Shown: positions 22,604-30,025 of the stretch, one piece after another
Numbering within the stretch: the stretch's first letter is position 1
Layout: the number at the start of each line of letters is the position of its first letter
IMG/VR virus record: IMGVR_UViG_3300021437_000010
Location: 1 to 64,000 of that record
Reading direction: 5' to 3' (one strand)
From: a virus
DNA length: 64,000 nucleotides
Notes under the pieces: generated by a model
Told to the model about the DNA's origin: nothing
The model's database searches: none
Seen by the model: only the letters and a program-made list of their open reading frames with translations
Translations under genes and position numbers: made by a program

Positions 22604-23506
22604 TTATGCACTATGTGCGCTTAAATCACTATCAAAAGACTTGAGATATGCTTCTCTGGCCTCTTGTTCAGTATCGAAGTAACCTATATTAATTGTTTTT
22701 CCGTTTACACTCCTAGTGCTATGCCATTTACGTCTTTGTTTATGAAAATAGCACCCTTTAGCAGTTGCTTTAGCTTGCTCTTTATGGTATTCTCTAAGTT
22801 TTGCACGCGTTTCGTCTGTTGTAACTCGTTTACTGTTAGCCTCTGACATTTTACGCTTGGTTTCTACTGATTTCTCTCTACCTTTATGTGTTTCTGATAT
22901 CTTGCGTCGAGTCTCTTCAGAGGGGTGTTTACCTTTATGAGATTCTGATATCTTATGTATCTCTTCTTCAGATGAAAATCTGGCCTTTTGAGCCTCTGAC
23001 ATCTTGTGTCGAGTTCCTTCTGAATGAGTTCTACCACTAAATGGATTATTAGTCCCCATTCTATCTTCTGACATTTTACGCCGTGTTTCCTCAGATCTGT
23101 TTCTGTTAGCCTCTAATATCCTGTGGCTTGTTTCCTCAGATCTCTTTTTGTTACTCTCGATTATTCTGCGCTTTGTTTCTTCGGAATGTTTCCGCCCAGT
23201 GCAACCTTCACCGCCATCAGTAATGTTGGTAAGATTTCCATAGGCTCTCATTGCGAATATTAGAGCAACCTCATAATCAAGGGCTTCTTTATCGGTATCG
23301 AAGTGCGACAAGATAGTTTTTTGCACTTTGCCTCCATTACTCTTAATCTTACGTATAACACTATATTTGTGAGGATTGCAAGATTTTTGCCCTTGACACG
23401 TGTGGCTATGTATACGGTTATTCCTGCCTTTGCCAACGTAAAACACTATGCCGTCAGGTCTTGAAAGAGTATAAACATAGGGCTTGTTAGCCTCTATTCC
23501 TAGCAT
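22604..23506 (-). CDS. GIY-YIG homing endonuclease with NUMOD3 repeats and AP2 domain
   Basis: 300 aa. GIY-YIG core (YVYTLSRPDGIVFYVGKG, residues 10-27, with DYEVALI carrying the Glu), then at least eight NUMOD3-type repeats (SEETRRKISE, SVETKRKMSE and variants, 105-235), then an AP2-type DNA-binding domain (KGCYFHKQRRKWHSTRSV...GYFDTEQEAREAY, 245-290). This is the full layout of phage free-standing or intron homing endonucleases. ATG overlaps the upstream stop by 7 nt. No intron boundary was seen around it. Confidence 0.88.
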   Translation of the reverse strand: MLGIEANKPYVYTLSRPDGIVFYVGKGRNNRIHSHTCQGQKSCNPHKYSVIRKIKSNGGKVQKTILSHFDTDKEALDYEVALIFAMRAYGNLTNITDGGEGCTGRKHSEETKRRIIESNKKRSEETSHRILEANRNRSEETRRKMSEDRMGTNNPFSGRTHSEGTRHKMSEAQKARFSSEEEIHKISESHKGKHPSEETRRKISETHKGREKSVETKRKMSEANSKRVTTDETRAKLREYHKEQAKATAKGCYFHKQRRKWHSTRSVNGKTINIGYFDTEQEAREAYLKSFDSDLSAHSA

Positions 23507-23700
23507 TTCATTCTTCCCCTTTTATCGCTATTCTCTTGTAGGCTCATGGCAAAAGTTGTAGGGTGGTCATATTTCAATTGATCGGTCTTCGGGTTGACCT
23601 TCTTCTCATTTGGAGGATCACCGACGATGTTGCCAATGACCTCCATGCCTCGCATTATTAGCTCAAACGCCTGATCTAGGCGCTCGTCTAGTTTTTTCAT
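23500..23700 (-). CDS. small hypothetical protein
   Basis: 66 aa from the ATG at 23700 (AAGGAGAAGG upstream); helical N-terminus (KLDERLDQAFELIMRGMEVIGNI). Coupled to the endonuclease gene by overlap. Confidence 0.55.
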   Translation of the reverse strand: MKKLDERLDQAFELIMRGMEVIGNIVGDPPNEKKVNPKTDQLKYDHPTTFAMSLQENSDKRGRMKC

Positions 23701-23800
23701 TTTTCCTTCTCCTTCTCCATTTTCTGGGCTTGATATATCCAAGTGCAAAAGGCAACAGGAGAAGCGCGTAGAGCACAAGGCCTAGCTGCTGATGGCTCAT
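23663..23800 (-). CDS. 45-aa membrane peptide with basic tail
   Basis: One hydrophobic helix (LGLVLYALLLLPFALGY) and a KPRKWRRRRKNEKTRR tail. GGGGGAGG is 6 nt upstream; its ATGA overlaps the upstream micro-gene. It overlaps the next gene out of frame by 38 nt. Confidence 0.5.
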   Translation of the reverse strand: MSHQQLGLVLYALLLLPFALGYIKPRKWRRRRKNEKTRRAPRSGV

Positions 23801-23910
23801 AAGCCCCTCCCCCTGATTATGCTACCTGTATATGCGCTCCCAATGCCTGTTGGTTGTCTCATGAACGTACAGACGGCCTTCATCTGTATAAATGTCGGCC
23901 TATCGTTCAT
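23797..23910 (-). CDS. 37-aa coupled micro-gene
   Basis: GAGGAG is 7 nt before the ATG and the stop overlaps the next start (ATGA). Behind the hairpin AGGGTGTCCG/CGGACACCCT (23927-23951). Unknown. Confidence 0.45.
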   Translation of the reverse strand: MNDRPTFIQMKAVCTFMRQPTGIGSAYTGSIIRGRGL

Positions 23911-23964
23911 GCTTGCTCTCCTCTGTAAGGGTGTCCGATTGACGGACACCCTGATGATGTACAT

Positions 23965-24183
23965 TTACGATTGGATAGTCCAGCTCAGATCGTCCTGAGC
24001 CTGGTCGTGGCCTAGAGACGTCCACATGAGCGCAATCTCCTCCAACGCCTCGCAGCTCTCACAAGTGCCGCGTAGACGGCACTTGTCGCAAACGAGATAT
24101 CCGCATCCCGTGCAAACTTCAATATCATCAATTGGATATTGGTCTAAACACACGTGGCATGTTCCTATTGGTATGTGTTGCAT
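23965..24183 (-). CDS. double zinc-ribbon / RING-like micro-protein
   Basis: 72 aa with seven to eight cysteines as CxxC...CxxCxxxxCxxC...CxxC (residues 9-44), a treble or double zinc-ribbon pattern, then an acidic tail. Likely a zinc-stabilised binding module. AAAGG upstream. Confidence 0.65.
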   Translation of the reverse strand: MQHIPIGTCHVCLDQYPIDDIEVCTGCGYLVCDKCRLRGTCESCEALEEIALMWTSLGHDQAQDDLSWTIQS

Positions 24184-24184
24184 G

Positions 24185-24304
24185 TTATTGCCTTTCTAAT
24201 AACTGATCTTCTAACTCACGAGCCAGAGCCAAGTGAGGAAGACTTGGCTCTGGCTCGGCACCTTCGAGAATGCTTATGAGATAATCTCTAAGCATCTCAG
24301 ACAT
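24185..24304 (-). CDS. 39-aa coupled micro-gene
   Basis: Starts inside the end of the 24297-24482 gene (GGGAGG upstream) and stops 1 nt before the next ATG. Helical (MSEMLRDYLISILEG). Unknown. Confidence 0.45.
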   Translation of the reverse strand: MSEMLRDYLISILEGAEPEPSLPHLALARELEDQLLERQ

Positions 24305-24482
24305 TTCTTCCATCCTCCCGCCTTTTCAATGTGTCTTTCAGCGTATCAAGGATCTCCTGGCTACATTCTTTGCCAGATTGAGATACAGACGTATTTACGT
24401 TGCTCCCCCACTCTTCTATCTTCTGCTGCAATTCCCAATCAGTCAAACCCTTCAAATGACCCTGTAGTTCGTGGTCGATCAT
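24297..24482 (-). CDS. small protein, paralogue of 25188 N-terminus
   Basis: 61 aa. LTDWELQQKIEEW ... LKDTLKRRED lines up with FTDDEILEKISVW ... INELKRELESRD of the 24796-25188 protein, so a small helical family is duplicated here. GAGGAG is 8 nt upstream. Role unknown. Confidence 0.6.
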   Translation of the reverse strand: MIDHELQGHLKGLTDWELQQKIEEWGSNVNTSVSQSGKECSQEILDTLKDTLKRREDGRNV

Positions 24483-24484
24483 GA

Positions 24485-24522
24485 TTGCTCTCCTCTGTAA
24501 GGGCATTCGTCAAACGAATGCC
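24485..24522 (-). other. leader hairpin
   Basis: AGGGCATTCG / CGAATGCCCT followed by GATGAT-TACA, the same design as the hairpin at 23927-23951. Both lie in front of GAGGAGAGCAA ribosome sites. Confidence 0.5.
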
Positions 24523-24543
24523 CTGATGATCTACAACTACGCC

Positions 24544-24747
24544 TTATTTGTCGTAAACTGACGTGTCTACACCCCAGATGTCCTGTGGAGTGAGATTAGG
24601 GCTGCGATCTCTCCAGTATTGCCTGTCTGGGTTCAGCTCATAGGAGAGCTGGCATTGCTCCGTGTAGAGCTCGTCATTATACGGGGCATCATCGGGGTCG
24701 TTAATAGTTCTCAGGTAGTCGTACCGCTCTTGCTTTAGGCTTGCCAT
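24544..24747 (-). CDS. small acidic hypothetical protein
   Basis: 67 aa, very acidic and Tyr/Asp-rich (NDPDDAPYNDELY). GAAAGGAT upstream. DNA-mimic-like composition, but that is only an impression. Confidence 0.55.
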   Translation of the reverse strand: MASLKQERYDYLRTINDPDDAPYNDELYTEQCQLSYELNPDRQYWRDRSPNLTPQDIWGVDTSVYDK

Positions 24748-24795
24748 GTTTGTTATCCTTTCTGAAGTTGGGCAGATAAGGCTCTGCCCGTGCCA

Positions 24796-25188
24796 CTATT
24801 CACTGCCATTCTCCTCAGAAGGAGAAGATGTCTCATTGGCCTCTGGCAAGCAATCATTACAGCGATAAAGATTCTTATCGCTCCAGTTACTAAACTGGAC
24901 AAAAACAGCATCTTCAGTGCATTCTTCCAAGCAATACATGCACTGTATCTCTTCATTCATTGTATTTGCCTTTCTTGCATTGAGTTGGGCTGTAAGGCCG
25001 CCCGTGCCACTATGAGGAGTGTCACGAGACTCTAACTCTCGTTTCAATTCGTTGATAGATTTTGTGCAGTTATCGATCCAGCGATATCTGCTTGAGATAC
25101 TTGTTTGCGCAACTTTCCGCCTCAAATCCGTCCAGACTGAGATCTTTTCTAAAATCTCATCATCAGTGAAGCCTTGGTATTTCCGCAT
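24796..25188 (-). CDS. two-part protein: helical family plus cysteine domain
   Basis: 130 aa. Residues 1-55 match the 24297-24482 paralogue. Residues 56-76 are encoded by a leader-like sequence (TAGTGGCACGGGC...GCC) that elsewhere in this cluster is non-coding. Residues 77-130 begin at an internal ATG with its own AAAGG and hold CMYCLEEC and CNDC pairs. It is probably two genes fused by loss of a stop, or a read-through pair. Confidence 0.55.
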   Translation of the reverse strand: MRKYQGFTDDEILEKISVWTDLRRKVAQTSISSRYRWIDNCTKSINELKRELESRDTPHSGTGGLTAQLNARKANTMNEEIQCMYCLEECTEDAVFVQFSNWSDKNLYRCNDCLPEANETSSPSEENGSE

Positions 25189-25234
25189 CTCACTCTTTTT
25201 GGGCGCATAGGCTGCGCTCGTGCCACTAAACGCG

Positions 25235-25504
25235 CTACAACTTAATATTTAGTGATCTAGCACGCATGGACAACTCAGAGAAACTTCCACGTGTTTTGTA
25301 ATCATCTATCAGCCGGTCATACTCAGCATTCTCTAACTGATAGATGCAGTCAGCCTCCGCTCTGTCCCTCTCAAACCGTTCGCGGTTATTGGCAGGAGGC
25401 TGTGGGTAACTTTTGCGATCAACATCTTCTAGACCCGCAACAAACTCCTTAGACATTTGGGTCGCAAGATTATATACTGTTGTAGGTGTTACATCATGTA
25501 ACAT
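25235..25504 (-). CDS. hypothetical protein
   Basis: 89 aa from the ATG at 25504 (AGAAGGTG upstream); charged helix NNRERFERDRAEADCIYQLENAEYDRL. Unknown. Confidence 0.6.
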   Translation of the reverse strand: MLHDVTPTTVYNLATQMSKEFVAGLEDVDRKSYPQPPANNRERFERDRAEADCIYQLENAEYDRLIDDYKTRGSFSELSMRARSLNIKL

Positions 25505-25588
25505 AAAACACCTTCTTTCTGCTCTTTCAAGCACTTGTTCCTCCCAACATGGGAGATTGGCGGCTATCTCGCTTGAGAGATGCGCGGG

Positions 25589-25744
25589 CTATTCGTGAAA
25601 GGTACCCGTACCGCCTTTGTCATCTTTAGTTGTATTCAAGAGTTCCTTTTGCCGCCTCAATCGGAACGTACCCGATTGCCCATTACTGGAGTGTAGCCGT
25701 TTAACATCTCTTGACGTTAGAGTTACATTAGTATCAGCAGTCAT
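25589..25744 (-). CDS. possible 51-aa protein
   Basis: An uninterrupted ORF, basic (RLRRQKE), without a good ribosome site. Kept because nothing better fills 25505-25801. Confidence 0.35.
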   Translation of the reverse strand: MTADTNVTLTSRDVKRLHSSNGQSGTFRLRRQKELLNTTKDDKGGTGTFHE

Positions 25745-25801
25745 CTGCTGTACGAGCGGCTCAGGCCTTGAACCTGGTCTTGCGCCATTCCGCCCTGTGG
25801 A

Positions 25802-26002
25802 CTATGCCGTTGCTACCCATCCTCTTGGTGATATTTCGACATCTCCACTCATTTTCAGACTGCCAAGTGCTATCTCAACTTCATCCTGAGTCAGAACGCA
25901 TTTGTTTTTGATATCCTCTGAAAACGAAAGCTTTCCTTTTTCTTGGAGATACATGATGACCTCCAAGACGGTTGTCTCATCGTCTGTTATTTGCCTTGTC
26001 AT
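25802..26002 (-). CDS. small winged-helix-like protein
   Basis: 66 aa: TTVLEVIMYLQEKGKLSFSEDIKNK...TQDEVEIALGSLKMSGDVEISPRGW fits a winged-helix fold (three helices and a wing). CAGGAG precedes the ATG. Possibly a small regulator. Confidence 0.6.
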   Translation of the reverse strand: MTRQITDDETTVLEVIMYLQEKGKLSFSEDIKNKCVLTQDEVEIALGSLKMSGDVEISPRGWVATA

Positions 26003-26084
26003 GCTTTAACTCCTGTGTAAACAAAAAGAGCCAGAAACCATTTACGGCTCTGGCTCTTGGCTCTGGCTCTTGGAACTCTTTGTG

Positions 26085-26264
26085 CTATGCCTTTGCAGGC
26101 TTTCTAACAGTTTGCTGGTCTTGCGTCTCATCCATCATACGCAAGACTTCTCGTCTTGTGAACGCATGCGCTATACAGCAGCGCTTACACCACAGATACA
26201 GCTTTCCGTCTTTAACGTGTGCAAGGGGCTTTTGTGAGCTTGCGCACCTAATTTCTTCATTCAT
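26085..26264 (-). CDS. 59-aa Com-like zinc-finger protein
   Basis: IRCASSQKPLAHVKDGKLYLWCKRCC resembles the Mu Com / zinc-ribbon pattern, with one CxxC changed to CASS. Its ATG overlaps the upstream stop (ATGA). A hairpin GAGCCAGA/TCTGGCTC (26027-26057) follows. Confidence 0.55.
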   Translation of the reverse strand: MNEEIRCASSQKPLAHVKDGKLYLWCKRCCIAHAFTRREVLRMMDETQDQQTVRKPAKA

Positions 26265-26491
26265 GCTGCGTGACCTGCAATATACGCGGCAATCTCTTCG
26301 CCATCATCGTCTTGCAGCACGGTTACTTCGCTGGCCTCGATCCATTGACCATTGCGCAATTCATACCAGTCATAATACACATTTTGACGGTCGAGTTTCT
26401 TGATTAGAGGATAAGCCTCCTCAAAACTTGCAAATTCTTTGTTCTGCATGACACAATTGCTGTCACGATACGCTACTGCCTGTCTTGCCAT
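26261..26491 (-). CDS. small hypothetical protein
   Basis: 76 aa from the ATG at 26491 (GAGGAG upstream). FASFEEAYPLIKKLDRQNVYYDWYELRNGQWIEA suggests a helix followed by a beta hairpin. Unknown. Confidence 0.6.
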   Translation of the reverse strand: MARQAVAYRDSNCVMQNKEFASFEEAYPLIKKLDRQNVYYDWYELRNGQWIEASEVTVLQDDDGEEIAAYIAGHAA

Positions 26492-26511
26492 TGTTTTGCT
26501 CCTCATGATAA

Positions 26512-26724
26512 CTATGCACAACGGTGTTCATTGTACCCGTAGGCACTAACCATTTCTCCACACATTGGACACTTTACAGCTACGATACTACGCCTTTCAA
26601 CTTCAATAGCCTGCGCTAGACTCTCGTAGAGTCTTTTGGCTACGGGACTCACATCATCCCACTGTTTCGCGTGGGGATGACTCGTTGCCCACTGCTCATG
26701 TACGTTCTGTCCTGTAATCATCAT
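26512..26724 (-). CDS. small zinc-finger protein
   Basis: 70 aa; helical start and a C-terminal CPMCGEMV...HRC zinc site. GGAGG immediately upstream (second ATG at 26721 is better spaced). Unknown. Confidence 0.6.
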   Translation of the reverse strand: MMITGQNVHEQWATSHPHAKQWDDVSPVAKRLYESLAQAIEVERRSIVAVKCPMCGEMVSAYGYNEHRCA

Positions 26725-26730
26725 ATCCTC

Positions 26731-26910
26731 CTATTCGTATATGCCAAACACACTACAATACTGCTCACGTAGTTCCGCCTCGGTCATCTCAGCTTCGGAT
26801 GTCAACTCAACCCATTGATGGACACCGTTGAGCTTACGGATCACGCGGATTGGCATTGGAGCCTGGTCCTGCTCTTCGACGACTTCCAGGGTTGCTGTTT
26901 GTGTTAACAT
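26731..26910 (-). CDS. small acidic hypothetical protein
   Basis: 59 aa from the ATG at 26910, set by GGAGG 8 nt upstream. Ends in TEAELREQYCSVFGIYE. Unknown. Confidence 0.5.
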   Translation of the reverse strand: MLTQTATLEVVEEQDQAPMPIRVIRKLNGVHQWVELTSEAEMTEAELREQYCSVFGIYE

Positions 26911-27020
26911 AGTAATGTCCTCCAATGGACTAGGAACCTCTACGGTTCTGAAACTGGGCCCTGCTTGCTGGTAAGTTTTCCCGACCTGTTCAGCAAACGG
27001 GGCTCTTCTTTTTTAACTTG

Positions 27021-27254
27021 CTACGAAATCTTCAGCTCTAGATCGTTCAGTGTCAACTCTGGTTTTTGCTTCTCTTGAAGGAAAGAGTTGATGGCACCCA
27101 GAATCTGAAGCGCTGATCGCTTTCTGAGTGATTGTCCTCTCTCCGCATTTTTTACGGTGCCAACCGACACATCACACCTTCTCACGATATCTTCTCTTGT
27201 GATATCAAGTGCTTCGCGTAAATTGCAGAGTGCAGACTCTATTCTCTCCTGCAT
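27021..27254 (-). CDS. XRE-family helix-turn-helix repressor
   Basis: 77 aa from the ATG at 27254 (AAAGGAGG upstream). ITREDIVRRCDVSVGTVKNAERGQSLRKRSALQI is a lambda Cro/CI-type HTH (recognition helix near 35-45). It faces the 27469 gene across operators TTGCTAGTAA and TTGCTAGCAA. Likely autoregulator and switch of the leftward micro-gene run. Confidence 0.8.
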   Translation of the reverse strand: MQERIESALCNLREALDITREDIVRRCDVSVGTVKNAERGQSLRKRSALQILGAINSFLQEKQKPELTLNDLELKIS

Positions 27255-27280
27255 AATTCCTCCTTTCTTCAAGAGTCTAT

Positions 27281-27310
27281 TTGCTAGTAAATGGCTTCAC
27301 TTGCTAGCAA
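27281..27310. promoter_or_regulatory. paired operator sites
   Basis: TTGCTAGTAA (27281-27290) and TTGCTAGCAA (27301-27310), 20 bp centre to centre, just past the leftward start point. Confidence 0.6.
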
Positions 27311-27326
27311 CTTAACTTCTGAGAGA

Positions 27327-27355
27327 ATTATACCTGACCAGAATTAGCTTGTCAA
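27327..27355 (-). promoter_or_regulatory. consensus leftward promoter
   Basis: TTGACA-N17-TATAAT on the minus strand, driving the XRE gene. Confidence 0.8.
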
Positions 27356-27405
27356 TACTTTTTTGAGCCAATTTTGTAATTAGCCAGAAATTGGTGTAAA
27401 CTAAT

Positions 27406-27435
27406 TTGCAAACCTATAGACATTCATGGTATACT
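27406..27435 (+). promoter_or_regulatory. rightward promoter
   Basis: TTGCAA-N18-TATACT, with an AATTGG / CCAATT inverted repeat upstream (27368-27393). Confidence 0.5.
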
Positions 27436-27468
27436 ACGAAAAATCCATAGTTACTCAGGAGGACAAAG

Positions 27469-28302
27469 ATGATACGCCGTAGAGGACCCAAATCAAAGCA
27501 GACGCCACCAGGCTATGTACGCTTTGCTGAAGCTGCAAAACTATTCGAGCCGTTCACTAAGAACACTTTCAACTATCGTGTAAGGACAGGGGATATCACT
27601 GTTTCAGAGGACGAGGGTGGAAAGATGTATGAGATAGCTAGCATTGTTGCAACAAAAAGAAGCCTTCTACATGAAGAAGCAGAAAAGAAAGCTGCACTAT
27701 CGAAGCACTATATTAGGTGGACAACCCCAAATGATGTAATTGCTTCCATGATACTAGACCGAGAAATTTACCATGAGGAGTACCTAGCCGACACAGAGCA
27801 CTACAGAGAGCGAAAGTCAAAGAACCCATACACATCAATAGCCGTTTTTGATAGTGAAAAGGAGGACACAATGTACGCCTACATTAGCCTCCTACCTCTG
27901 CCAGAAGCAACCATCATGGATATTCTCCTTGGCAAACGAGATGAGACTGAGATCACATCCAAGGATATCCTGACCTACGATGAGCCTGGAGAGTATATGC
28001 TACTCGCTAGCAGTGCAGCACAACACCCAAGTTACAAAAATCTGCTCATAGGACTCATCCGTGCATATACGGAATTCTGGGTTGGCCTCTATCCTGAAAA
28101 ACGGATCAAACGCATTTACGCTCAAACGGTCTCTGATGATGGAAGGAGAATGGTCAGCCAGCTACGTATGTCAGGGATGTACACGGTGTCCAATGGAAGC
28201 TTAGAGCGTATCAAGGATGCCTACGTACTGGAAATGGATGAGCCAGCAGTGTCAAGAGTTATCAAGGACTTTCAAGAGAGATTAAAAGAGCAAAGCGCAT
28301 AG
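27469..28302 (+). CDS. HTH protein with GNAT-like domain (tentative)
   Basis: 277 aa. Residues 10-65 (PGYVRFAEAAKLFEPFTKNTFNYRVRTGDITVSEDEGGKMYE) look like an excisionase-type HTH. Residues 85-250 have the rhythm of a GNAT fold (SIAVFD...MYAYISLLPLP...GEYMLLASSAAQHPSYKNLLIGLIRAY...KRIYAQTVSDDGRRMVSQLRMSGM). First gene of the rightward replication region. GGAGG precedes the ATG. The GNAT call is a pattern impression only. Confidence 0.55.
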   Translation: MIRRRGPKSKQTPPGYVRFAEAAKLFEPFTKNTFNYRVRTGDITVSEDEGGKMYEIASIVATKRSLLHEEAEKKAALSKHYIRWTTPNDVIASMILDREIYHEEYLADTEHYRERKSKNPYTSIAVFDSEKEDTMYAYISLLPLPEATIMDILLGKRDETEITSKDILTYDEPGEYMLLASSAAQHPSYKNLLIGLIRAYTEFWVGLYPEKRIKRIYAQTVSDDGRRMVSQLRMSGMYTVSNGSLERIKDAYVLEMDEPAVSRVIKDFQERLKEQSA

Positions 28303-28478
28303 ACGAAACGCACCAATTTAAACGTTGAAGAGTCTTTTCAGACCGTGATACACGCGGAAAGGCAAAGCAGTGAGCAAACCAGACACCTGACGGGCCAAGA
28401 CGTCGAAGGGATTTACGACAAACAAAAAAGCTACTAGCAACTCATTCTTGGCAGGTTGATTGCTAAATAGCTTTCCAG

Positions 28479-28499
28479 TTGAAACCTTGGAGGTTTCAA
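28479..28499 (+). terminator. hairpin before the helicase gene
   Basis: TTGAAACC / GGTTTCAA with a short loop then AAAATC; separates 27469-28302 from the RepA-like gene. The gap 28303-28529 holds no gene. Confidence 0.35.
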
Positions 28500-28529
28500 A
28501 AATCATCAGATATAAGGATTGTACCACTT

Positions 28530-29858
28530 ATGACAAACATTACGCAAGAAACCACCTACAACAATACCATCGAACATGCAATACAGTGGGCACTAGAAGA
28601 CATCCTTGATCGTAAGCAGCGACCCTCTCAAGAAGATTTAGCTATGCTTGAGCCAGGAAGTGAGGCAGAGGCAATCATCTCATCACTGATTAGCGTGCTG
28701 CGCGACAGTGATGAGAACGGCATCAAACATGCATTTGTGGGACTCAGCAAGAAGCATCCATGGCTAGGAGAGCTGAAAAGCAAACCAGTTCCACCACGAC
28801 CTGGAACTGAGGATGAGCAAAAGACAGAGCGAAAACCACAGAGGCGTATTCGATTTGTCGATGATGATGCAATCGAGAATATGCCTGCACGCGAATGGCT
28901 TGTTTCTGGCATCCTCCCCGAAAAAGGCATAGCGATGCTATACGGTCCGCCAGGAACATATAAATCCTTTCTAGCTATTGATTGGGCATTATGCATAGGC
29001 TATGGCTATGGATGGCTAGGAAGAGCGGTAAAGCAGGGAGGCGTTGCCTATATTGCAGGTGAGGGTTCGTTCGGGCTAGGTCCTCGTGTCAAGGCATGGA
29101 AAGGACACCATCACAAGCAAGGCAATAGTGGTGTGAAGTGGTATGGTCAGCCGATAGCGTTAACCGACCCAGCGAGTGTGCTGGAATTAGTGGCTGCACT
29201 AGAAGAAGATTTTGCAGAAAATCTTAAGCTGCTCATTATTGATACACTCAGCAGAAATAGTGGAGGAGCAGATGAAAACAGCAATACTGAGATGGCGAAA
29301 ATCATTGCTGCTGCCGACATGCTACAAGAAAAGTTTGGATGTGCTGTCCTTGTTGTACATCATGTGGGCAAAGACAAGCAGAAAGGCCCTAGAGGAGCAT
29401 CATCCCTTGTAGGCAACATGGAAACCATCATTAGCACCGACCTTTACTCTGATGCTGTGCAGGGCATCAAGATTGAGTGCTTCAAGCAAAAAGATGCTGA
29501 GCAGTTTGACCCCATCCATCTATCCCTCCATAAAGTCGTCTATGGCAAGACTCCAGATGAGTCATCAATTGTTCTTGTCCACTCAGAGCCACCACTTGAG
29601 GATGAAGAAGACACAATATCCTCAAAGAAGTCGGTACAAGCGATGTACGAAGTATTGATAGGTAAAGAGCTAACGATGACTGAGTGGGTGGCATTAGGAG
29701 CAACGGTAAATGTTAGTGAGAGATCTGCCAAGAGAGCGCGTAAAGAGTTATACGACTCAAAAAGAGTTCATTACAAAACAGATAGCAAGCGCTATTATGT
29801 TCCAACTAGCAGCAATAGTACAGATAGCACAGCAATAAGGGGTGATGATGATGAATAA
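28530..29858 (+). CDS. RepA-type AAA helicase (AAA_25)
   Basis: 442 aa from the ATG at 28530 (AAGGA upstream). A RecA-fold core: Walker A GPPGTYKS (near 144), IAGEGSFGLGPRVKAW, Walker B LLIIDTLSR, VVHHVGKD and the RGASSLVGN segment, the order seen in RSF1010 RepA-like hexameric helicases and phage/plasmid primase-helicase partners. A C-terminal winged-helix-like tail (ELTMTEWVALGATVNVSERSAKRARKELYDS) may recruit DNA. It is followed by the repeat cluster and the primase gene. Confidence 0.85.
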   Translation: MTNITQETTYNNTIEHAIQWALEDILDRKQRPSQEDLAMLEPGSEAEAIISSLISVLRDSDENGIKHAFVGLSKKHPWLGELKSKPVPPRPGTEDEQKTERKPQRRIRFVDDDAIENMPAREWLVSGILPEKGIAMLYGPPGTYKSFLAIDWALCIGYGYGWLGRAVKQGGVAYIAGEGSFGLGPRVKAWKGHHHKQGNSGVKWYGQPIALTDPASVLELVAALEEDFAENLKLLIIDTLSRNSGGADENSNTEMAKIIAAADMLQEKFGCAVLVVHHVGKDKQKGPRGASSLVGNMETIISTDLYSDAVQGIKIECFKQKDAEQFDPIHLSLHKVVYGKTPDESSIVLVHSEPPLEDEEDTISSKKSVQAMYEVLIGKELTMTEWVALGATVNVSERSAKRARKELYDSKRVHYKTDSKRYYVPTSSNSTDSTAIRGDDDE

Positions 29859-29870
29859 AAGTAATATTTG

Positions 29871-29998
29871 GTGCCAATCAGTGCCAAATCAGTGCCATGG
29901 CACCAGTGGCACTTGCCAAATAAAAGGTGCCAAGGTGCCACCACCCTATAGGGTGGCACCAATGGCACCAAATGGCCCGCTTTTAAATGGCACAAATT
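29871..29998. repeat. TGCCA/TGGCA repeat cluster
   Basis: About ten TGCCA or TGGCA cores within 128 bp, five in each orientation, several as GGTGCCA/TGGCACC, including two exact palindromes (GTGCCATGGCAC and the pair around CCCTATAGGG). It fills the gap between the helicase and primase genes. Origin-like or regulatory; a 64-aa ORF through it is probably not a gene. Confidence 0.6.
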
Positions 29999-30025
29999 TG
30001 TCTGATGAGAGAAAGGAAACTAACA

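Noticed and set aside
28628-28996. 122-aa minus-strand ORF
   Set aside because: Antisense shadow of the RepA-like helicase gene.
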